From Ruficoccus sp. ZRK36 (GTDB lineage Bacteria > Verrucomicrobiota > Verrucomicrobiia > Opitutales > Cerasicoccaceae): a DNA stretch of 64,000 nt. Under the pieces are notes generated by a model. It was not told the DNA's origin, searched no databases, and saw only the letters and a list, made by a program, of their open reading frames with translations. The stretch spans positions 1,379,501 to 1,443,500 of the forward strand of contig NZ_CP080649.1 of assembly GCF_019603315.1 (NCBI RefSeq), in the 5' to 3' direction. Below, one piece after another: positions 59,273 to 64,000 of the stretch. Both the position numbers and the translations under genes were made by a program. Within the stretch, counting starts at the first letter, position 1. Every line of letters begins with the position of its first letter.

Positions 59273-59857
59273 TTAGTTAACCAGTAAATCGAGAGCTTCG
59301 ATCGTGTCTTGATTGCTGAGGGCGGCGACCTCGACGAGTGCGTCCTGCATCATGATCAGATCGGAAAGGTCATCGGTGCGTGCACTCCGTGTGGTCGCGA
59401 AAAGAAAATCCGGTGTGTCACCAAGCTCTGAGTCACCCTCTTCATCTGCGGCGAGCATGGCTGCCTGAGGGGCGGCAAGCGGCTGGGCACTCGTAGATGC
59501 ATAGGCATCGTATCTGGGCGTAGGCTCATCGCGCGTGATCATAATCGCGCTGAAAATACCGACTGCGACCATGGCCGCCATGCCCACTGCGGTCCACATC
59601 CAGCCCTGCTGGCGGTGTGCCTGTGGGGTGCCCGTGGTGGTGTCCACGGTGTTTTGGGCAAATTCGGCAGATGGGCGCAGGGGCTGAGCGGAGAGCCAGG
59701 CATCCAGCTGCCGGTCAAGCTCGTCCTCGCTCATCGGCTTCTTTGCCTCGGCGTGGATGCGGGACAGCGTCTTGTCCGTAAAGTCCTTCGAGGGGCGTAC
59801 GGGCTGGCCGCTCAGGAGCCGCTCGAGCGGGTCTTTGCCTGTGGAGTCGGTGCTCAT
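59273..59857 (-). CDS. Transmembrane anti-sigma factor-like protein
   Basis: A 194-residue protein with one membrane helix (WTAVGMAAMVAVGIFSAIMI) near the middle and a cytoplasmic N-terminus that contains a duplicated motif: LERLLSGQPVRPSKDFTDKT and LDAWLSAQPLRPSAEFAQNT, 38-40 residues apart. Its start overlaps the sigma-factor stop by four bases. By position and topology it should hold the sigma at the membrane; no zinc-finger motif is seen, so this would be a non-ZAS anti-sigma. Direct proof is absent. Confidence 0.68.
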   Translation of the reverse strand: MSTDSTGKDPLERLLSGQPVRPSKDFTDKTLSRIHAEAKKPMSEDELDRQLDAWLSAQPLRPSAEFAQNTVDTTTGTPQAHRQQGWMWTAVGMAAMVAVGIFSAIMITRDEPTPRYDAYASTSAQPLAAPQAAMLAADEEGDSELGDTPDFLFATTRSARTDDLSDLIMMQDALVEVAALSNQDTIEALDLLVN

Positions 59858-60441
59858 GATGCGTTGGTGTAAAAGTCTTTCAGTTCGGTTTTCAGCTTCT
59901 GCCGTGCGCGGTGGATCCAGCTTTTGACGGAAGTTTCGCTGGCGTCCATGGCCTGAGCGATTTCCTCGTAGCTGAGCTCCTGTTGTTTGAGCAGCAGGAT
60001 GGCCGTGCGCTGATTTTCGGGTAAAGTCTCCAGAGCCTTTTCAAAGGCTTCTTCGATTTCCATTAGCGCGAGTTTGTCGCGTCCGGGTGTCTCAGCTCCG
60101 AGCTCGGCAGGGTCAACTGCTTCGAGTGGCTTACGGGATTGCCGGCGGTACTCGTTGATAAGCAGGCGGCGCGCGATGTGAAAAAGGTAGGTGGAGAACT
60201 TCGCCTTGGGCTCGTACTTGGCGGCGGCCTGATACACGCGGATGAAGACCATTTGTGCCAGGTCTTCGGATTGTTCGACGGAGCCGAGCGAGCGGTAGAA
60301 GAAATTGATCAGCGGTGTCTGCCATTTCTCCACCAGCATGCGCAGGGCCTGTTCGCTCCCGCCGGCGGCTTCCAGCATGAGCGCGGCATCCGGATCCTCG
60401 CAGTGCTCGTTTGCGGCGGGCATGGTGGATAGACTAGGCAT
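59854..60441 (-). CDS. ECF-type RNA polymerase sigma factor
   Basis: A 195-residue sigma-70 family protein. Region 2 is seen in LGSVEQSEDLAQMVFIRVYQ and KFSTYLFHIARRLLINEYRR, region 4 in LPENQRTAILLLKQQELSYE EIAQAMDASETSVKSWIHRA. It is the first gene of a three-gene operon with an anti-sigma-like gene (four-base overlap) and a secreted DUF3106-like gene. The frame continues to 60519; ATG codons at 60441 and 60423 fit better. Probably an envelope-stress regulator. Confidence 0.88.
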   Translation of the reverse strand: MPSLSTMPAANEHCEDPDAALMLEAAGGSEQALRMLVEKWQTPLINFFYRSLGSVEQSEDLAQMVFIRVYQAAAKYEPKAKFSTYLFHIARRLLINEYRRQSRKPLEAVDPAELGAETPGRDKLALMEIEEAFEKALETLPENQRTAILLLKQQELSYEEIAQAMDASETSVKSWIHRARQKLKTELKDFYTNAS

Positions 60442-60519
60442 GGACTGGGCAGGCAGCCAAGCCGGAAGCGGGCTGGCGATGATATTGTTCACAGCCCATA
60501 AAACCCCTGCCTCCCCCAA

Positions 60520-60655
60520 AAGTTGCAGCGGGGTGCCCCCGCTGGCAATGAGGGGCTGTGCCCTTAGTACCTGTCTTATACCGTAGTCGTGTTTGCCATC
60601 CCACCGCGTTGGCGGTGGGATCAGTGCTGCTCCAGCCGGAGTGTGAATAAGTCGT
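60520..60655. repeat. Mosaic palindromic repeat block
   Basis: Contains CCCACCGCGTTGGCGGTGGG (60601-60620) followed by ATCAGTGCTGCTCCAGCCGG, both units also found elsewhere (9178, 37395, 43668). It lies between the divergent sigma operon and nrdB, on the sigma side of the promoter area. Confidence 0.6.
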
Positions 60656-60760
60656 GGATAAGAAAGAACAATTGACCGTTGCGCTGGCGTGGGGCCGGTT
60701 TTTCAATCCTCATACCGTGGCCGTGTTGAGGCTGCGCTGCCTATGAGTATTTGCTGAGTT

Positions 60761-60807
60761 AGGCTATATCTAGTATTCTTTTTCTTATATTCGTCTAGAT
60801 ATAGGGG
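60761..60807 (+). promoter_or_regulatory. Paired NrdR boxes upstream of nrdB
   Basis: Two copies of the NrdR-box core, CTATATCTAG (60764-60773) and its reverse complement CTAGATATAG (60795-60804), have centres 31 bp apart, i.e. three helical turns, the canonical arrangement bound by the repressor NrdR. They lie 137 bases before the nrdB ATG; a TTGACA at 60814-60819 lies just downstream. nrdR itself is not in the window. Confidence 0.88.
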
Positions 60808-60941
60808 GTTGGGTTGACAGGATGGTCATCTGATTCCAAGGTAAGGGCTCTAGGCTCACCACGGTGGTGTTACGGCTTTGTGGCTGCTGCGAATAACACC
60901 GCTTCTCTCACCCGCTAACCCTGATTTCTCTAACTATACAC

Positions 60942-62033
60942 ATGGAAACCACGACGATCACGATTGGGAACAAGACCTTCATCCTCGATAAGGACAAAGC
61001 CGAAAAGGCGCTCGCCTCCAAGGCGGTCATCAATGGCCGCGACACCATGTTCTTCAATATTCTGCCGCTGAAGTACCAGTGGGCCTACGATCTGTACAAG
61101 AACATGAAGGCGAACCACTGGGAGCCCGAGGACGTCCCCATGCAGAAGGACTGCGAACAGTGGCGTGACACATCCGGGGCTATTTCCGACATCGACCGCT
61201 GGATTATTAAAATGGCCGTGGGTTACTTCTCGGCCGCAGAGGGTATTGTCGGGGATAACATCATCCATGTGGTGCGCGAGCTGGTCACGGCCTCCGAGCT
61301 GAAGCTCGTCCTCGGCCGCCACGCGCACGAGGAAAACATCCACGCCGACTCACTGGTCTATATGATCAGCTCGCTCGGCATCAACCCGCACGAGTGCGAG
61401 GCGATGTTTGAGGACATCCCCACCATCGACAAGAAGACTCACTTCGTGGTCTCCAACTCACGCGCCATGCGCCGTGACATTGATCTGACCATCACCCGTA
61501 ACAAGCAGGACCTGGCCAAGAACATGTTCCTCTTTGGCCAATGTATGGAGGGGACGCAGTTCTACGGGCTGTTCGGGATGGTGCTCTCGCTTTACCGCCA
61601 GAACAAGTTCCCCGGCATCGGCCAGATGTTCCGCTACACGCTGCGCGACGAGTCCAACCACATCGAGCTCCTGCGTAACCTGCTCATGGCACTCGTCCAT
61701 GAAAACCCGGACATGTGGACCGCGGAGTTCCGCCAGGAACTGGTCGATATGATGAAGGAAGCCATCGCCCTGGAAAAGGAGTTCATCCGCGACTGCCTCC
61801 CGGTCAACGCGCTGGGCCTCTCCGCCGATGAGTTTGTGCAGTACATCGACTATATCGCCGACCGTCGCCTGGAAGGCTGTGGACTGCCGATCCTCAACCC
61901 CGGCATCTCGAATCCCTTCCCGTGGCTGTCCGAGGCGATCGACATGAAGAAGGAGCAGAACTTCTTTGAGGGTCGCGTGACCGAGTACCAGAAGGCCTCC
62001 GCTCTGGAGTCTGTTGACGACGACGACCTCTGA
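60942..62033 (+). CDS. nrdB: Class I ribonucleotide reductase subunit beta (class Ic-like)
   Basis: A 363-residue R2 subunit that houses the dimetal cofactor starting radical transfer to NrdA. Metal ligands E100, E131, H134, E203, E237 and H240 are all present (SAAEGIVGDN, RHAHEENIHADSL, CMEGTQFYG, RDESNHIE). The residue at the place of the E. coli radical Tyr122 is Leu138 (H-A-D-S-L), and the first ligand is Glu rather than Asp. Both are features of class Ic (Mn/Fe) enzymes such as that of Chlamydia. The C-terminal DDDDL tail would bind the alpha subunit. Two NrdR boxes lie upstream. Confidence 0.92.
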   Translation: METTTITIGNKTFILDKDKAEKALASKAVINGRDTMFFNILPLKYQWAYDLYKNMKANHWEPEDVPMQKDCEQWRDTSGAISDIDRWIIKMAVGYFSAAEGIVGDNIIHVVRELVTASELKLVLGRHAHEENIHADSLVYMISSLGINPHECEAMFEDIPTIDKKTHFVVSNSRAMRRDIDLTITRNKQDLAKNMFLFGQCMEGTQFYGLFGMVLSLYRQNKFPGIGQMFRYTLRDESNHIELLRNLLMALVHENPDMWTAEFRQELVDMMKEAIALEKEFIRDCLPVNALGLSADEFVQYIDYIADRRLEGCGLPILNPGISNPFPWLSEAIDMKKEQNFFEGRVTEYQKASALESVDDDDL

Positions 62034-62160
62034 TCTTTGGTAAAACTGGCAGGGTACGAATTCTCTTTTGCCAACGCCCGATGGAAGCGGTAATTAAATA
62101 ATAAAGCTTTCTCTGGCGCCGGAGCCTGATCGATCCGGTGTTTCTTAGCTAAACATAGAG

Positions 62161-62194
62161 CAGGCCGGGAGTCTTCCCGGCCTGTCTTGTTTTA
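62161..62194 (+). terminator. Terminator after nrdB
   Basis: CAGGCCGGGA (62161-62170) and TCCCGGCCTG (62175-62184) form a perfect 10-bp stem with loop GTCT, followed by TCTTGTTTTA. It ends the nrdB transcript 128 bases after the stop, so nrdA is transcribed separately. Confidence 0.85.
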
Positions 62195-62242
62195 TGAAGT
62201 TCTCAGTCGTGCCCATCGCACTGCGGTGTCCGGCATCGACAC

Positions 62243-62276
62243 AAAAAAGGCCGAAGCAAAATGCTCCGGCCTTTTC
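62243..62276 (-). terminator. Terminator of the PEP-CTERM gene
   Basis: AAAAGGCCG/CGGCCTTTT arms with an inner AGC/GCT pair and a loop. On the minus strand the hairpin is followed by a T-run (from the A-run at 62243-62248), 25 bases after the stop of the PEP-CTERM gene. Confidence 0.88.
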
Positions 62277-62300
62277 AATAAAGTGTGTTGTCCGCGTTCT

Positions 62301-62984
62301 TTATGCGCGCTTGCGGCGGCGGATGATCAGCAGCCCGACCACTCCGAGTCCGGCCAGTAGCGCCCAGGTGCCCGGCTCGGGGACGGCGGTGACCTGGATG
62401 TTATCGAAGGCGAGTGAGGAGGCCAGCGTGACCCAGCTCGATACCCGGATGCGGATGGCGACATTGCTTTGGCCCTCAACGGCCTCGGGGAGGACAAAAC
62501 TCTCCAGCTCCCATGCTTTAGTATCAACGGCACCGCTTTCCGCCCAGTCCACCCAGTTGTTCGCGCCGATCTTGTAGTCGATGTGGATTTCCTGGTTCCA
62601 GGTGAAGGTTCGGTCAGCGATGGCAGCAAAGGAGATCGTGACGTCAGTCATGTTGCTGAAATTGAAGCCCGACATCTCCAGGCGGCCTGATTCACCCAGG
62701 TCGATAATCGAGTTAAACTGCAGCGCGTTGTTCGAAGGGGTGACGGTCCCTTCGGGATAAATGTTTTCCGTCGTGCCGGTCGTATTGCTCAGGTAGTCGA
62801 AGATGTGCTCATTCGGCTCCGCGGTCATGGTGACACTACCGGCCTGGTTACCGTTGTTGGCGGTAAACTTGGCGCTGATCGACGAGTCCGCGTCCATGTT
62901 CCAGTACGCGAGCAGATCCTGTGCGTGGACATGGGCGGTCAATCCGCAGGTGATGAGCGCAATCAAGGTAGCTAATTTCCCCAT
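62301..62984 (-). CDS. PEP-CTERM sorting domain protein
   Basis: A 227-residue secreted protein with signal peptide (TLIALITCGLTAHVHAQD), a beta-sandwich-like middle (AYWNMDADSSISAKFTANNG, NVAIRIRVSSWVTLASSLAF) and a C-terminal PEP-CTERM anchor: VPEPGTWALLAGLGVVGLLI followed by RRRKR. PEP-CTERM proteins are sorted and processed by exosortase in bacteria that make extracellular polysaccharide; Verrucomicrobiota encode many. No exosortase gene is in the window. It sits between nrdB and nrdA on the opposite strand. Confidence 0.88.
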   Translation of the reverse strand: MGKLATLIALITCGLTAHVHAQDLLAYWNMDADSSISAKFTANNGNQAGSVTMTAEPNEHIFDYLSNTTGTTENIYPEGTVTPSNNALQFNSIIDLGESGRLEMSGFNFSNMTDVTISFAAIADRTFTWNQEIHIDYKIGANNWVDWAESGAVDTKAWELESFVLPEAVEGQSNVAIRIRVSSWVTLASSLAFDNIQVTAVPEPGTWALLAGLGVVGLLIIRRRKRA

Positions 62985-63136
62985 AGGGCAGGACTTATAG
63001 GGACTTCCCTTCGGGTGTCGAGCTGTAACCCCTCAGGGCTGTGTTAAAACTTCATTAATGCCGGAGCTTTCGGGGTATTAGCGTTTGTGAACAGAAAGTT
63101 AAGAATTTTTGACTAAAAACCGTTTGACAGATCGGC

Positions 63137-63184
63137 TTACTAGATATTGTGTGTTCGACGTTGGTCCGTTAGCATATCTAGTGT
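63137..63184 (+). promoter_or_regulatory. Paired NrdR boxes upstream of nrdA
   Basis: TTACTAGATATTGTGT (63137-63152) and TTAGCATATCTAGTGT (63169-63184) each match the NrdR box, with centres 32 bp apart. A TTGACA at 63124-63129 lies just upstream, so the boxes would cover the core promoter. The start codon of nrdA is 213 bases further on. Confidence 0.85.
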
Positions 63185-63397
63185 ACGCTCTCACGAACAG
63201 GCATGGGAATAAGAAGCAACAACTTGCCGTTGTTTCGTTCCGATTTTTCGCCATAATACAGGTTTGCTGGCCAGGCGCGATGCCCCGGACCGGTTCTCAA
63301 CCATCTATTCTCGGGAGCACTGCTCCCTTCCTATTCTCCTGCGGTTGATGCCGCTTTCACCTCTTCCGACTCACCACACTTCTCTGAATACTGCCTT
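63185..63397 (+). other. Long leader region of nrdA
   Basis: About 213 bases between the NrdR boxes and the nrdA ATG. A GGGAGCACTGCTCCC palindrome (about 63313-63327) can form a hairpin in the leader RNA. No gene or known riboswitch was recognised. Confidence 0.4.
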
Positions 63398-64000
63398 ATG
63401 ATCCGTAACTTCTCCTTCGATGAAGACCTCGCCCTGAAGCGTTTCGCCGCCACCCCGGCTGAGCAGAAACCGCGCTTCAACTGGCGCGAGGTTATGGCCG
63501 ACGCCTCCGTTAAGCAGCCCGCCGTCAAGATCGAGTCGGGCGGTGAGGAGCGTGACTTCGATGTGGCCGAGGTAGCGGAAATCATCGGTAACGCCCTGAC
63601 CGACCTCATGCTCTCACGCGAAGAGCAGGAGGAAAAAATCTTTACCGAGCAGAACCGCAGCTTTGTCGCTGCTGTCGCCCGTGCCGTCACCGAGCGCCTG
63701 ACCCGTCAGATCAATGACGAGACCGGCGTCAGCCTGACTCAGCGCGAGGTTCACCTGATCATCGAGACCGCCCTCGTGCAGCACGACGCGCATGACGTGG
63801 CTCGCAGCCTTGTCGCCGCGTATTCCCATCATGGCCATAACGGTGCCGACGAAGACGAGCCGGAGATGACGGTGCGCCTCATCCGCCGTAACCGCCAGGT
63901 CGTCCCCTGGGACCCGAACAAGATCGAGGTCGCCGTCCGCAAGGCCTTCCTCGCCCAGCAGATGGACTCCGGCCCTGCCGTGGAGGTCGCCCGTGAGGTC
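63398..64000 (+). CDS. nrdA: Ribonucleotide reductase subunit alpha, N-terminal part (cut by the window)
   Basis: An open frame of 201 codons that runs off the end. After a short lead (MIRNFSFDEDLALKRF) residues ~25-135 form one cone-like helical domain (REVMADASVKQPAVKIESGG, REVHLIIETALVQHDAHDVA), and residues ~154 on begin a standard ATP-cone (VRLIRRNRQVVPWDPNKIEV AVRKAFL). Two cones in tandem are known in R1 subunits of chlamydiae and others; the cone binds ATP or dATP to set overall activity. The catalytic barrel lies outside the window. Paired NrdR boxes upstream support the call. Confidence 0.85.
   Translation, partial: MIRNFSFDEDLALKRFAATPAEQKPRFNWREVMADASVKQPAVKIESGGEERDFDVAEVAEIIGNALTDLMLSREEQEEKIFTEQNRSFVAAVARAVTERLTRQINDETGVSLTQREVHLIIETALVQHDAHDVARSLVAAYSHHGHNGADEDEPEMTVRLIRRNRQVVPWDPNKIEVAVRKAFLAQQMDSGPAVEVAREV

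Overview
The window is a GC-rich, gene-dense stretch of bacterial chromosome. A PEP-CTERM secreted protein, many type II-style pseudopilins resembling the verrucomicrobial Verru_Chthon cassette, SHD1-like secreted proteins and a class Ic-like ribonucleotide reductase all point to Verrucomicrobiota, probably class Opitutia (Opitutae). This placement is inferred from gene content; no rRNA or marker tree was available. No tRNA, rRNA, CRISPR array, insertion sequence or prophage was recognised.

Layout. 1-3051: tail of an unknown gene followed by four pseudopilin-like genes in one operon. 3294-8997: MenA, an SDR dehydrogenase, an ECF sigma factor, a DUF3147 membrane protein, a Cys-rich repeat protein, a zinc-finger anti-sigma candidate and PrmC. 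9317-15888: SulP transporter, STAS protein, and the tightly overlapping aroA-cmk-plsC operon, separated from tyrA by an AT-rich islet. 16022-18969: an SUMF1-domain membrane protein, a tiny membrane protein and a PIN/TRAM protein. 19110-26053: a pilin with its own terminator, three GT39-like membrane proteins and a GT2 glycosyltransferase. 26091-29477: VTT-domain protein, XseA, and a YqjD/YqjE/YqjK-like membrane stress cluster. 29778-36375: a two-gene sugar catabolism operon, a TPR protein and a PlsC/acyl-activating fusion. 36543-43590: esterase, LpxK, an adenylate-kinase-like protein, M29 aminopeptidase, adenosine-deaminase-like protein and RluA. 43712-47694: MoeZ-like protein and a three-gene secreted operon. 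47773-55312: mannose-1-phosphate guanylyltransferase, RuvX, TruA, a GluR0-like channel, ComF, AccD and FolC. 55637-56673: about 1 kb with no credible gene but a promoter, many hairpins and a strong terminator, read here as a large structured RNA. 56880-60441: FKBP isomerase, LMW phosphatase, and a sigma/anti-sigma/DUF3106 operon. 60761-64000: NrdR-box-controlled nrdB and nrdA with a PEP-CTERM gene between them.

The most unusual signals are: the ~1 kb structured RNA candidate; paired NrdR boxes (31 and 32 bp apart centre to centre) in front of both RNR genes together with a NrdB whose radical tyrosine is Leu; a family of mosaic GC-rich palindromes that fills many intergenic gaps and often starts right at stop codons; an AccD that has lost three of four zinc-ribbon cysteines; and a predicted glutamate-receptor-like potassium channel.

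Starts were moved from the longest frame wherever the extension overlapped a divergent neighbour or lacked coding character; such choices are stated per gene.
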